Notes: generated by a model not told the origin, from the sequence alone. A DNA stretch of 64,000 bases from Glaciecola flavus (GCF_042646125.1 NZ_JBHRSW010000021.1:1-64000); one strand, 5' to 3'; numbered from the stretch's first letter, positions 7,164-16,594 are shown. Numbers and translations are program-made.

Positions 7164-7667
7164 TTAAGCATCCAGTTTTTGTTTTTCGCCTTGCTGCTCA
7201 GCTTGACGCTTTTGCATGTAAGCTGCAAAGATGGCGTCGAAATTGACTGGCGCAAGATTAAGAGGAGGAAAGGTACCGCGGTTTACTAAGTTTGACACGG
7301 TCTCACGGGCATACGGGAAAAGCATGTTTGGACAAAATGAACCCAATGTATGTGCTTTGTTTGCTTCTGGCATCTCGCCAATAGCAAAAATCCCTGCTTG
7401 TTGTACTTCACATAAAAACGCCGTTTTGTCTTGGACGCTTGCGGTAACGGTTACGGACAACACAACTTCATATAAATTCTTTTCTAACTCAGTTGTCCGT
7501 GTATCAATGTCTAACTTGACCTCTGGTTTCCATTCCATTTGAAAAATAGCGGGCGAGTTGGGAGTTTCAAAAGAGATGTCTTTTGTGAAAATTCTTTGCA
7601 GGTTAAACTGTACTTCTTGCGTTTGCGCAGGTGTCTGGCCTGCGTTGCTGTTCTGTTCGTCAGCCAT
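7164..7667 (-). CDS. secB: Protein-export chaperone SecB
   Basis: 167-residue cytosolic chaperone that forms a tetramer, holds unfolded precursors and delivers them to SecA. Family features: QRIFTKDISFETPNSP near the N-terminus, YEVVLSVTVTA, the glycine-phenylalanine region CEVQQAGIFAI, and the acidic stretch with LFPYARETVSNLVNRGTFPPLNLAPVNF in the C-terminal half. Slightly longer than E. coli SecB (155) because of a Gln/Lys-rich tail. Located between grxC and gpsA as in E. coli. Confidence 0.95.
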   Translation of the reverse strand: MADEQNSNAGQTPAQTQEVQFNLQRIFTKDISFETPNSPAIFQMEWKPEVKLDIDTRTTELEKNLYEVVLSVTVTASVQDKTAFLCEVQQAGIFAIGEMPEANKAHTLGSFCPNMLFPYARETVSNLVNRGTFPPLNLAPVNFDAIFAAYMQKRQAEQQGEKQKLDA

Positions 7668-7723
7668 TGTTATTTCCTATTATTACAAAATCTAGTTAAG
7701 TGTTAGTTGTGTTTAGAAGGCAT

Positions 7724-7981
7724 CTATGCCGAGAGCAAATCGTCTAGCTTGCCTCGTCTTTCTAAGGCGAATAAATCGTCACATCCACCCACGTGTGTTT
7801 CACCAATAAATATTTGTGGAACAGTGTGTCCGCCATTGGCGCGCTGGATCATTACGTCGCGCAATTCTGGGTTTTTGTCAATTTCAAAATCCGTATACTC
7901 AACGCCTTTTTGTGCAAACAGTGCTTTTGCGCGTTTGCAATATGGGCAGTAGCCCTTCGTGTAAATCTCTATCTTTGCCAT
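7724..7981 (-). CDS. grxC: Glutaredoxin 3
   Basis: 85-residue thiol-disulfide oxidoreductase with the dithiol active site C12-P-Y-C15, a cis-proline loop TVPQIFIG and the glutathione-binding GGCDDL motif. Reduces protein and glutathione mixed disulfides with glutathione. It lies between the rhodanese gene and secB, matching the E. coli order. The start ATG is at the expected point for the family. Confidence 0.95.
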   Translation of the reverse strand: MAKIEIYTKGYCPYCKRAKALFAQKGVEYTDFEIDKNPELRDVMIQRANGGHTVPQIFIGETHVGGCDDLFALERRGKLDDLLSA

Positions 7982-8010
7982 GTATTTTACCTTTGAATTC
8001 GTAAGGGTGA

Positions 8011-8436
8011 TTATTTAGAAACAGGTAAGCTAGCAGATTGCCACGAACTCATTCCGCCTTCGAGAATGCTGACATTTGCAAAACCTTGTTTGCTCATGCT
8101 ATTCGCTGTTCCCGATGCAAGGTTACCCATTGCACATACTACGATAATGGGCGTGTTTTTTTCTTTTTCAAGCTTTGAAAAGTTCGCGTTGCGGACATCG
8201 TCTGGTTTTATTTGCGTGGCACCATGAATATGCCCAGTTTTAAAATCTTTTTGTGGGCGTATGTCCAACACGATAGCGTCTTCTTTGTTTATCAAGAGTG
8301 TGGCTTGGTGGTTATTTACTCGTTTCACAGACGAGAGCATGGGGGCGATATAAGAGTAAATCAGCATAACCACTAACGCCACCCAAATTATGGATAGCAC
8401 CATGTTGTCGCGAGCAAATTCTATAAAATGATCCAT
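8011..8436 (-). CDS. yibN: Rhodanese-like membrane protein YibN
   Basis: About 141 residues: one N-terminal membrane helix (MVLSIIWVALVVMLIYSYIA) followed by a rhodanese domain (about 45-140) with active-site loop CAMGNLAS. YibN is an inner-membrane protein encoded upstream of grxC and secB in E. coli, and the same order is kept here. The start is set at the ATG giving MDHFIEFARDN, which aligns with YibN and has AGGA about ten bases upstream; ATGs 18 and 24 bases further upstream are alternatives. The presence of Cys suggests sulfurtransferase capability, but the physiological substrate is unknown. Confidence 0.82.
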   Translation of the reverse strand: MDHFIEFARDNMVLSIIWVALVVMLIYSYIAPMLSSVKRVNNHQATLLINKEDAIVLDIRPQKDFKTGHIHGATQIKPDDVRNANFSKLEKEKNTPIIVVCAMGNLASGTANSMSKQGFANVSILEGGMSSWQSASLPVSK

Positions 8437-8653
8437 CGGTGACGATTCCTGCATTGTCATCAAAATTTTTGTGGCGCAAGTATATAGAAAACGATGAGAA
8501 AACTTAAGCTATTCTGCGTTGTTCTAAAATTTGAAGGGTGGATTCGAAGAATTCTTCAAAATAGTAAACGGTTGCCCTGTATAGATCCGTGATTTATTGG
8601 TAAATTATGGATATTAGTATTTTGTTTCGTTAAAAAACATTTCTGGGAATCAA

Positions 8654-10183
8654 ATGAGCTCTAAAAAAACACCCTTAGCACTACTTATCCTTGATGGTTG
8701 GGGATATCGTGAATCAACTGAGAACAATGCCATTGCTGCGGCAAAAACACCAAATTTGGATCGTTTGACAAAGGAATATACAAACACGCTTATTTCTGGC
8801 TCTGGCTTAGATGTCGGTTTGCCTGATGGCCAAATGGGTAATTCAGAAGTTGGGCATGTGAACTTGGGTGCAGGGCGCGTGGTGTATCAAGATTTTACTA
8901 AAATCACCAAAGCCATAGACGACGAAACCTTCTTTAGCAATCCTGCATTATCAGATGCTGCAGAGCAAGCAGCTAATAATGGTAAAGCGGTTCATATATT
9001 AGGCTTACTATCTGCCGGTGGTGTGCACTCGCATATCGACCACTTGTTTGCTGCGGTTAAGTTGGCTAAGCAAAAAGGGGTAGAAAAAGTGTATGTGCAT
9101 GGCTTTTTGGACGGTAGAGACACCCCTCCACAAAGTGCGATTGATTATATTCAACAAACTACGGCTTTTTGTGCTCAATACGAAGGCGTAGCTTTAGCAT
9201 CGGTTATTGGTCGCTATTATGCGATGGATCGTGATAATCGCTGGGACAGAGTGCAGCAAGCTTTCGACTTGATTGTCTCCGCGAAAGCTGAATTTACAGT
9301 TGAAGACATGAACGACGGTATTCAAGCATCTTATGCAAATGAAATTACTGATGAATTCGTAAAACCGACGAAAATAGCGGATTACCAAGGAATCGACGAT
9401 GGCGACACTGTGTTGTTTATGAACTTCCGTGCAGACAGAGCTAGAGAGCTATCTCATGCCTTAGCAACACCCGAATTTAGTGGGTTTGACCGGGATCGGT
9501 TCCCCAATGCGCACTTTGTGATGCTGACGGAGTACGAAACCACTTTGAAGGTGCCTTGTGCGTTTCCGACTGAAAACTTAGTCAATGTATTGGGTCAGTG
9601 GCTATCTGACCATAACAAAACGCAACTTAGAATTTCTGAAACAGAAAAATTTGCACATGTGACTTTCTTCTTTAGCGGAGGCAAAGAAGACGAATACGAA
9701 GGTGAAACAAGAAAGCTGATTCCTTCTCCCGATGTTGCTACCTACGACCTTCAGCCTGAGATGAATTCTGGCTTGCTTACCGATGAGCTAGTCGCCGCAA
9801 TTGAATCACAAGCATACGACGTGATAATTTGTAACTATCCCAATGGGGATATGGTTGGGCACACGGGTAATTTTGATGCCGCAGTAAAAGCCTGTGAAGC
9901 TGTAGATGCAAGTATCGGCAGAGTCATTGCGGCGTTAGAAAAAGTCGGAGGCGAATGCTTAATCACTGCGGACCACGGCAATGCTGAGCAAATGGTTGAT
10001 CCAGAAACTGGGGTTAAACATACCGCTCACACTAGTGAACCGGTGCCATTTATTTACTTTGGTCGTGAAGCAAATGTGCGAAATGACGGTGTATTAAGTG
10101 ATGTTGCACCTACAATGTTGCATTTAATGGGCATGGCACAACCCTCTGAAATGACAGGAACACCCATCGTTACCTTAAAATAA
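8654..10183 (+). CDS. gpmI: 2,3-bisphosphoglycerate-independent phosphoglycerate mutase
   Basis: 509 residues, standard length. Interconverts 3- and 2-phosphoglycerate in glycolysis and gluconeogenesis through a phosphoserine intermediate and two metal ions. The catalytic serine is S64 in GQMGNSEVGHVNLG; metal-binding motifs are LILDGWG at the N-terminus, DGRDTPP in the middle, and NYPNGDMVGHTG and ITADHGNAEQM in the C-terminal half. Start ATG has GGGAAT upstream. gpmI-envC adjacency matches E. coli. Confidence 0.96.
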   Translation: MSSKKTPLALLILDGWGYRESTENNAIAAAKTPNLDRLTKEYTNTLISGSGLDVGLPDGQMGNSEVGHVNLGAGRVVYQDFTKITKAIDDETFFSNPALSDAAEQAANNGKAVHILGLLSAGGVHSHIDHLFAAVKLAKQKGVEKVYVHGFLDGRDTPPQSAIDYIQQTTAFCAQYEGVALASVIGRYYAMDRDNRWDRVQQAFDLIVSAKAEFTVEDMNDGIQASYANEITDEFVKPTKIADYQGIDDGDTVLFMNFRADRARELSHALATPEFSGFDRDRFPNAHFVMLTEYETTLKVPCAFPTENLVNVLGQWLSDHNKTQLRISETEKFAHVTFFFSGGKEDEYEGETRKLIPSPDVATYDLQPEMNSGLLTDELVAAIESQAYDVIICNYPNGDMVGHTGNFDAAVKACEAVDASIGRVIAALEKVGGECLITADHGNAEQMVDPETGVKHTAHTSEPVPFIYFGREANVRNDGVLSDVAPTMLHLMGMAQPSEMTGTPIVTLK

Positions 10184-10202
10184 CACTGTAGTCGGGTAAT
10201 CA

Positions 10203-11396
10203 ATGAAATCATATCAGGCTATTGCTAAGTATAGGTGCGCACTCAAGTGTTTTTTGAGTGTTAAGGTGCCGGCAATATGCCTGTTTTTAGTATTGAATAG
10301 CATTAGCATTCATGCGCAAGATGAGCGTGAAGACTTAAAAGATATTCAAGATCTGATTGCGCAGACTAAGTCTCAACTCGCTAGCAACTTAGAGAGTAGC
10401 GAAAGAATTCAACAGGAGCTTAAGCTGGCAGAGCTGGAAATAGCAGAAGCCGCCACAAAATTAAATAGAACGGATCAAAGTTTACTAAAAGTAAATCGAG
10501 ATATTAAAGCCCTACGTCAAGAAAAAACGCAAACTGAAAACCTCATTGAGCAGCAACAAACTTACTTAGCAAATCAACTAAAAAGCGCCTATATGGCAGG
10601 TAGTTATGACTACGCGAAACTCCTATTTAATCAGGACAAAGCGGGTACTTTGGAGAGAGTGTTAACTTACTATCAGTATTTGAACAAAGCCAGACAAAAC
10701 CAGATAGACGACTTTAAAGGGTTAATAGCTACTTTAGATAAAGTACGTACAGAGTTGTCGGCTAAGCAAGTCAATTTGGAAGCCCTAAAACAGACACAAG
10801 TTTCACAAAGCAAGGAACTACGAGATAAGCAACAAACGCGCTTTCAGAAACTCGCGGTATTAAACAAACAAATTGAATCTGACCAAGCAAGAGTTAAGCG
10901 CTTGGAGCAGCAAGAAAAAGACTTATTGTCTGCTATCGAACGTGCAGAATTAGCTGCGAAGCGCGCGCAAGCCTCTTCGAATGTGGATATCGACCTATCC
11001 GGTCTCACAAAGTTGAAAGGCCAACTTATGTTACCTACTCCAGGAAAAATAGAGCGTTTGTTCGGTAAACGCCGACAAGGTCAAGTGCGTTGGAAAGGGG
11101 TGGTGTTTCAAACAACGGCAGGGACTCCCGTATCTGCCGTCGCAGAAGGGCAGGTTCTTTATGCGGATTGGTTAAAGGGCTTTGGTCTTGTTGTCATTGT
11201 GGATCATGGAGATGGATACATGTCTGTATATGGACGCAATCAAGCGGTATTGAAAAATGTCGGTGATGTTGTACGTGCCGGTGATACAATCAGTTTGGTT
11301 GGAACCAGTGGTGGTCAAACACGCGCGAGCTTATACTTTGAACTCAGACACAAAGGCAAAGCACTAAACCCCAGCCAATGGCTACGTCGTTCCTAG
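10203..11396 (+). CDS. envC: Murein hydrolase activator EnvC
   Basis: 397 residues. An N-terminal signal/anchor region (about 18-38) precedes a long coiled coil (about 40-255) and a C-terminal LytM (M23) domain (about 275-395). The usual zinc ligands are not conserved: the HxxxD site reads RWKGVVF and the HxH site reads LYFELR, consistent with EnvC being a catalytically inactive activator of the amidases AmiA and AmiB at the septum. FtsEX controls EnvC in E. coli; ftsEX is also in this window (32701-34367). It follows gpmI by 19 bases, so they are probably co-transcribed. Confidence 0.9.
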   Translation: MKSYQAIAKYRCALKCFLSVKVPAICLFLVLNSISIHAQDEREDLKDIQDLIAQTKSQLASNLESSERIQQELKLAELEIAEAATKLNRTDQSLLKVNRDIKALRQEKTQTENLIEQQQTYLANQLKSAYMAGSYDYAKLLFNQDKAGTLERVLTYYQYLNKARQNQIDDFKGLIATLDKVRTELSAKQVNLEALKQTQVSQSKELRDKQQTRFQKLAVLNKQIESDQARVKRLEQQEKDLLSAIERAELAAKRAQASSNVDIDLSGLTKLKGQLMLPTPGKIERLFGKRRQGQVRWKGVVFQTTAGTPVSAVAEGQVLYADWLKGFGLVVIVDHGDGYMSVYGRNQAVLKNVGDVVRAGDTISLVGTSGGQTRASLYFELRHKGKALNPSQWLRRS

Positions 11397-11418
11397 CCTT
11401 GCAAGTAGAGTAGTAGCA

Positions 11419-12039
11419 TTGAAAACACTTTCACCATTATATGACAGCATTGCCGATTCTTCGTTTTTGCATGACAGGCATTTTGTCGAAGGTGCTATTT
11501 TGGGCGCTTGTAGTTGTCCTGAAATTCCCTTGCCAGACGATTGGTTACCTTGGGTTGTGCAAGAACACAATCAAATTCAGAATAAAGAACAGGCAGATCG
11601 CGTATTTTCGAAGCTTTTCGACTATTTTAGATATATTTTATCGGAAATGAGAAATGACGAGTTTGCCTCTACGCTACCTTTGCACTATTCTCAAGCGTCA
11701 CTAAACGCAGAGCTACAGGCATTTATGCAGGGTTTGATTTATGCTCATCAGCAGTGTGAAAAAGTTTGGCACATGGCATGGCAAAAAATGCGTGAACAAA
11801 ATCCAGATGATGCGCCTGTTTTGGCAAAAGATCTGAAACATTGCCTACTCATGTTCTCAAGCTTTGCGGATTTGGAACAGGCTGGAGTACAAGCCGCAGA
11901 ACGAGGAGAACATAGCCTTAGTGATAAGTTACCTTTGATTGCTCAGTCTTTACCCAAGGCAATGGAAAAGTACCTGAACATCTCTGGTAAACTTGCGTCC
12001 TATCTACCTAATCAATTTGAAACATTTAGCGCGGACTAA
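11419..12039 (+). CDS. UPF0149 (YgfB/YecA-like) family protein
   Basis: 206 residues. The N-terminal pattern FVEGAILGACSCPEIPLPDDWLPWV and a helical body with conserved aromatic residues match the UPF0149 family, whose biochemical role is not well defined. There is no C-terminal SEC-C zinc motif of the YecA kind. The start is TTG at 11419, as no in-frame ATG occurs before residue 74. It lies 22 bases after envC and may share its transcript. Family membership is likely from pattern only. Confidence 0.6.
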   Translation: MKTLSPLYDSIADSSFLHDRHFVEGAILGACSCPEIPLPDDWLPWVVQEHNQIQNKEQADRVFSKLFDYFRYILSEMRNDEFASTLPLHYSQASLNAELQAFMQGLIYAHQQCEKVWHMAWQKMREQNPDDAPVLAKDLKHCLLMFSSFADLEQAGVQAAERGEHSLSDKLPLIAQSLPKAMEKYLNISGKLASYLPNQFETFSAD

Positions 12040-12047
12040 GCTCGGTA

Positions 12048-12476
12048 CTAAAAAGGCTTTACTACCGCCAACGCGACAATGCCAAAAAATGCGAAGACGG
12101 GCATCTCATTTAGAAATCGAAAAAAGCGAGGGCTATGCTTGTTTTCGTCTTTTGCAAATACTTTTACCAAATGCCAAAGGTAAAAGTGATAGGCATAAAA
12201 TAGTGCGACCAGAGTGAGTTTTGCGTGCAACCAAGCACTGTTTGCTAACCAACTAGTGCCGTATTGAAAAATGATAAGAACGCCGAACACTAAGGTAAGG
12301 AGAGAAAAGGGTGTAACGAATAGCCAAAGTCTTCTCTCCATAATCTTGAACTGTTCTTTTACCGCTGCTTCTGAGCTTGATGCGTGATACACAAATAAGC
12401 GAGGTAAGTAAAACAGCCCTGCCATCCAAGCTACCATAAAAAAAAGGTGAAAGGCCTTTAACCACAAAATACTCAA
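12048..12476 (-). CDS. hemJ: Protoporphyrinogen IX oxidase HemJ
   Basis: 142-residue integral membrane protein with four predicted helices. HemJ oxidises protoporphyrinogen IX in bacteria lacking HemG and HemY. The conserved histidine H10 (LKAFHLFFMVAWMAGLFYLPRLFVYH) and the motif NSAWLHAKL are characteristic. The start is TTG at 12476, seven bases after AGGAG. An ATG between the Shine-Dalgarno and this TTG is out of frame and stops after two codons (ATG TCT TGA), with its stop overlapping the TTG. Convergent with the UPF0149 gene. hemB, from the same pathway, is at 21685. Confidence 0.88.
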   Translation of the reverse strand: MSILWLKAFHLFFMVAWMAGLFYLPRLFVYHASSSEAAVKEQFKIMERRLWLFVTPFSLLTLVFGVLIIFQYGTSWLANSAWLHAKLTLVALFYAYHFYLWHLVKVFAKDENKHSPRFFRFLNEMPVFAFFGIVALAVVKPF

Positions 12477-12500
12477 GACATGTCTCCTCGGGGTGTTGAT

Positions 12501-14261
12501 TTAGTGTTGTCTACGCAACAAATATGAATGCAACATGTTCCAAGTGATCACGCCTACCACCCTCGAAGAGGCGAGCTTGTCTGTTTGCAACAATGATTCA
12601 GGTAGTGCATGAATACTCATGTACTGCCTTTCATCTACATTTGAAACGGTTGTATCTAAAATTACCACGGCACCTTGTCGCCTATCTTGCAAGGCATCGT
12701 GCACATCTGCCATGGTATGTTGCTGAGTGAGTAAGTGCACGTCCTGACTGCTTAGCTGCTGTTCATTAGTGTGCAGACCATAATCTAAATTTACCCATTT
12801 GTAGACTTGTTCAGCGGCATTGGGTTGGTGCAATATGATAGTATTTTTTACATCCAAAAGGTGACGCTTCAGCGCTTCATCTTGCTCAGCTTGCAATACC
12901 TTGAAGTCTGTATTCATTACGGATAGCACACCAGTTTGCTGTAATAAATCTCGAATAGGAGAGGTTGTATAGGACAAGTTCTGGTATTCAAGTTGTTGAA
13001 TGAAAATAGAACTATTATTGAACACTTGCTTGGAAGTGAGAAAAGCACTCACAATGACGATAATCGCTGGCAGTATCGCGTGGGAGTCGGCAGCCAACTC
13101 CATGGAGGCAGATAATGCCGCCATTGGTGCGTGCAGAACGGAAGCAAGAAATCCTGCTAAACCGAGTAAGGCATAGGTGTTTGTCATGTTGGTGTCGTAA
13201 AAGCCGCGTAATGGCTCCAGCAATATCACACCCAACAAGATCCCTATCACCATAACCGCACCAATGATGCCGCCAGGAATACCCAAGGCAATCGCAATCA
13301 TAGCTAAAACAAACTTGGCGATGAACAAGTAAAAAATAAAAGAAAAGTCATAGTCGCTATCGAGAAGCTTTTCTATGTTGATAAACTCTGCCCCCAAGGC
13401 CTCTGGAAAAAAATACCCAAAGACGCCAGTGATCGCCCCCGCTAAAAGTAATCTGTAGAACATTCCCACTCGTCTAAACAATCGCATCAACTGCATTAAT
13501 TGACTGTTAAACATAGCGGCAATCGCACCAATACACATACCAAATACAATCAAATAAAGTAGTTCCAGCCCTGCAATAGGTTGAAAGCTTAAAAAGCCAA
13601 GCTCAGTGACGTCGCCGAACACTGCTCTGGTGACCATTGAGCCAACCGCGGCAGCGAGCATGACAGGCATGAAGATATGTACTTTATATTCACGCAAAAC
13701 CACTTCCATGACAAAAATAATGGCTGCAAATGGCGTGTTAAACGCAGCGGCAATGCCTCCTGCAATACCGCAACCAGCAAGTATCCTCAGGCTATTAAAA
13801 GGCAAGTGCAGCCATCGTCCCAAATAGTGGCTTGCAGCGGCGGCAAGGTGAACCGTTGGTCCTTCTTTTCCGACAACAAAACCGCTGCCGAGAGCAAGCA
13901 CTCCGCCAACAAATTGGTTAATAGAGTTGAGTATGGGGATATGACCGTAGTAGGTTTTTAGGCGGTGAATAACAAATGGGATACCCATACGATAATGCTT
14001 GAAGCCGGTAAATCGCGCCACAACAAAAATGGCGAACGCGGCAAATATCGGCAAGGTGAGTCGACTCCAATCACTGCTTTCGCTGTAGTTGGCCATCCCA
14101 CCTAACATGAAATAGTGCCAGAGTCCGATTAAGCCTTTAAATATGACCACCACCACTGCTGCCATTAAGCCGCCAAATAAGCCAATCAGACAGCTTTGGA
14201 TTGATGTGCTTGGTACGGACAAAATATGGCGTAGAGACTGAAGTGACATTGCTACGGGCAT
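12501..14261 (-). CDS. CLC-family chloride channel/proton antiporter with CBS-like tail
   Basis: 586 residues: CLC membrane domain (about 20-430) and a soluble C-terminal region (about 440-580) that looks like a CBS pair (TSPIRDLLQQTGVLSVM, ADVHDALQDRRQGAVVILD). The gating-glutamate motif is GKEGPTVHL, as in antiporters. Two selectivity motifs differ from E. coli ClcA: the GSGIP serine motif reads RMGIP, and GGIFAP reads GIPGGIIGA. Such changes may alter anion preference. The start could be either of two ATGs four codons apart; neither has a good Shine-Dalgarno. It is divergent from the DUF6776 gene. Confidence 0.85.
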   Translation of the reverse strand: MPVAMSLQSLRHILSVPSTSIQSCLIGLFGGLMAAVVVVIFKGLIGLWHYFMLGGMANYSESSDWSRLTLPIFAAFAIFVVARFTGFKHYRMGIPFVIHRLKTYYGHIPILNSINQFVGGVLALGSGFVVGKEGPTVHLAAAASHYLGRWLHLPFNSLRILAGCGIAGGIAAAFNTPFAAIIFVMEVVLREYKVHIFMPVMLAAAVGSMVTRAVFGDVTELGFLSFQPIAGLELLYLIVFGMCIGAIAAMFNSQLMQLMRLFRRVGMFYRLLLAGAITGVFGYFFPEALGAEFINIEKLLDSDYDFSFIFYLFIAKFVLAMIAIALGIPGGIIGAVMVIGILLGVILLEPLRGFYDTNMTNTYALLGLAGFLASVLHAPMAALSASMELAADSHAILPAIIVIVSAFLTSKQVFNNSSIFIQQLEYQNLSYTTSPIRDLLQQTGVLSVMNTDFKVLQAEQDEALKRHLLDVKNTIILHQPNAAEQVYKWVNLDYGLHTNEQQLSSQDVHLLTQQHTMADVHDALQDRRQGAVVILDTTVSNVDERQYMSIHALPESLLQTDKLASSRVVGVITWNMLHSYLLRRQH

Positions 14262-14311
14262 CTAATGAGAATATATGTATACTATCACAGTGATACGGTC
14301 TTGGAGACGTT

Positions 14312-15028
14312 TTGTTGCAATTAAATAAGTATAAACAACAAGTTGGATTTACGCGCTTTTATGGTGGAATAGCAATCGTACTTGGGCTGAGTTTTTGGTT
14401 TGGCTATGAAATTGCTACGACAAGGCATACTAATACTTTGAAAGAAGTGGCCATGATCAAGCAATCTATGGACAATCTTGTGAGTGAAAACCAGTCGCTC
14501 AATTCTGAATTGAATAAACGAAAAATTGAACTGGATGTGCAGCGACTGAGTAATGAAAAAACACAGACGCAACTGCGTGATTTACTGAAAAGAGAGATTG
14601 AACTAAAACAAGAAGTCGCTTTTTATCAGCGGGTTATGGCGCCAGAGACAACGCAAGATGGCTTTGTAGTCGAGCGTGTGGAAATAGAAGCGACGAATAG
14701 CGATAATCACTTTAGGCTGAAACTGATGTTATTGCAGCATGAGAATATTAAGGCGGTGATTAAAGGGACTTTGGCTATTCAAATTATCGGTAGTTTAGAG
14801 GGTAAACCCAAGCAATATTCTCTGACTGCTCTGCAACAAAATGTGCCTAACGAAGTCTTAGATTTTGCCTTTAAATACTTTCAAGTTATCGAGACTCGCT
14901 TTACCTTGCCAGAGTCGTTTATTCCGAGTCGAATTGATATTTCGACTGACGTATATAAATATCGGAAGAAGAGAGGAAGCTATTCAACCAGTATTCAATG
15001 GGAGGAGGCTTACGCTAGCGACGAGTGA
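14312..15028 (+). CDS. Membrane-anchored coiled-coil protein, DUF6776-like
   Basis: 238 residues with one N-terminal membrane helix (GFTRFYGGIAIVLGLSFWFGYEI, about 12-33), a coiled coil (about 45-110) and a C-terminal domain rich in predicted beta strands ending in YRKKRGSYSTSIQWEEAY. This architecture, lying upstream of erpA, matches the DUF6776 proteins of Alteromonadales; no function is known. The start is TTG at 14312 or the next TTG at 14315, both behind GGAG at 14302. The periplasmic part probably lies outside the cytoplasm. Confidence 0.6.
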   Translation: MLQLNKYKQQVGFTRFYGGIAIVLGLSFWFGYEIATTRHTNTLKEVAMIKQSMDNLVSENQSLNSELNKRKIELDVQRLSNEKTQTQLRDLLKREIELKQEVAFYQRVMAPETTQDGFVVERVEIEATNSDNHFRLKLMLLQHENIKAVIKGTLAIQIIGSLEGKPKQYSLTALQQNVPNEVLDFAFKYFQVIETRFTLPESFIPSRIDISTDVYKYRKKRGSYSTSIQWEEAYASDE

Positions 15029-15140
15029 ATACTTGATTAAATTACTCGGGTATTGGATAATTGCGCACATTGAATTGAGTGAGTGCCTGCACCATCGGTT
15101 GATTGTGTTGAACTCAAATAATAGATGCGTTTAGAGGTAT

Positions 15141-15494
15141 ATGAGTAGCATGTCAGTTGAATCAGCTATGCCAATCGAGTTTTCTGATGCGGCAGCACAA
15201 AAAGTGAAAACGCTTATTGCAGAAGAAGAAAACCCAAATCTAAAGCTTAGAGTCTATGTGACAGGTGGCGGATGTTCTGGTTTCCAGTATGGTTTTACTT
15301 TCGATGAAAAAGTCAATGAAGGCGACATGACGATAGAAAAAGATGCGGTAACATTGCTTGTCGATGCTATGAGCTTGCAGTATCTAGTGGGCGGTATTGT
15401 TGACTATACAGAAGGATTGGAAGGTTCACGTTTTTTTGTCAATAACCCTAATGCGACGACTACATGTGGTTGTGGCGCGAGTTTTAGCATTTAA
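15141..15494 (+). CDS. erpA: Iron-sulfur cluster insertion protein ErpA
   Basis: 117-residue A-type carrier that delivers Fe-S clusters to apo-proteins such as IspG/IspH. The three cluster-ligand cysteines are present: C45 in GGGCSGFQY and C109/C111 in TTCGCGASF. Length matches E. coli ErpA (114). The ATG at 15141 follows AGAGGT. About 110 bases separate it from the upstream DUF6776-like gene, enough for its own promoter, but no IscR site was confidently found. Confidence 0.93.
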   Translation: MSSMSVESAMPIEFSDAAAQKVKTLIAEEENPNLKLRVYVTGGGCSGFQYGFTFDEKVNEGDMTIEKDAVTLLVDAMSLQYLVGGIVDYTEGLEGSRFFVNNPNATTTCGCGASFSI

Positions 15495-15542
15495 ACGTTG
15501 AGCTAAACCTTCGCTAGGCGTTAGCTAGGAGCTCAGGTGTGT

Positions 15543-16520
15543 CTACTTCGTGCTGAAATGAATCTCAGCGCGAATTGCTGCCCCAAGAGAGGGTTTGAAA
15601 TCCTCTTCACGCAGCCAAAGTAAAAAAGGCTCTACCTCAACAAAAAGCCAATCCCTTAACACTTTTCTTTTATACCTGACGCTGAGTAATATTTGCTCCG
15701 TTTGATAGCTGGGTTTCGATAGGCCGTCTATCATTGCGGTCAATAAATAGCTGCTCTGGTTTTTGGCTAAGTAGATATATTGAAATTCATGTCGCCAAAA
15801 CCAATCGTCGGTTTTGTCTCTAAACTGAAAGCTATTATTGATTTCAAAAGCCGTATTTTTTGTCAGTTCTACACCGAGTTCGCCATTGAGTTCAAAACCA
15901 AGCTTATCTCTTGCGTAGTAGTTGGTTTCTGCAAAATAGTAAAAGTTAACGCCATCATTTATGTTGTAAATATCACTGTATCGTGCCCGTGTATATAATT
16001 GGCTACCTCGACCAAAGCCCACGCGATAGCGCATTTTGTCACTTTTGTCTTTTTGGAATTGCAGTGCGACTACTGCCTGATCATTTGCGCCAAGCTCTCT
16101 ATTTCGGGCGGCCTTAACGTTCTGCCCTCCAATATCATCTTCTTCGTCTGAAAAAAGTAGCTCTACTCTGTCTTCGAATGCGGGGAATTTAGCCCTTATT
16201 CTAAATCTGAAGTCTGATTCTGCTAGGTCACGCGTGCGGGGCTCCCAACCAAAGCGCAACCGTCCTTTGGTTGTCGCTGCATCTGCTGCCATACTTTCCG
16301 TTTTAAACAAGTTATTCAAGCCGTTTGCTGTGCTATCAATGCCAAAGTTCAAATAGCAATATGCGTCATCCAGCCAATTGTCTTCTAGGCAATATGCGTA
16401 ATGTTCAAAATCGAGTGTCTTTTTCTTTTTTTCTTCTGCAATGGTGCTTGCTGAGAATAGTAGTACGAACAGAAATAAGCTCCCACGAGCGTTTTGCCAA
16501 GCTAAGCTGTGGGGGCGCAT
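15543..16520 (-). CDS. Putative outer-membrane beta-barrel protein, unknown function
   Basis: About 325 residues from the ATG at 16520. The signal peptide (SLFLFVLLFSASTIA) is followed by a lysine run and a Cys pair (YCLEDNWLDDAYC). The remainder alternates polar and hydrophobic residues in many short strands (for example LGFELNGELGVEL, YLLTAMIDGL, RDWLFVEVEPFLLWL), which suggests an outer-membrane barrel. The C-terminus does not end in the usual aromatic residue. A TTG 78 bases upstream is an alternative start, but it would put the signal sequence internally. A Fur-like box lies about 75-90 bases upstream of the ATG. I do not recognise a named family. Confidence 0.5.
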   Translation of the reverse strand: MRPHSLAWQNARGSLFLFVLLFSASTIAEEKKKKTLDFEHYAYCLEDNWLDDAYCYLNFGIDSTANGLNNLFKTESMAADAATTKGRLRFGWEPRTRDLAESDFRFRIRAKFPAFEDRVELLFSDEEDDIGGQNVKAARNRELGANDQAVVALQFQKDKSDKMRYRVGFGRGSQLYTRARYSDIYNINDGVNFYYFAETNYYARDKLGFELNGELGVELTKNTAFEINNSFQFRDKTDDWFWRHEFQYIYLAKNQSSYLLTAMIDGLSKPSYQTEQILLSVRYKRKVLRDWLFVEVEPFLLWLREEDFKPSLGAAIRAEIHFSTK

Positions 16521-16594
16521 AGTGCTTGCAGCGTTGGATACAAGTGTTGTTGACGGTATCAATTTCAAATATTTATATCCATAGAATAAGTAAA

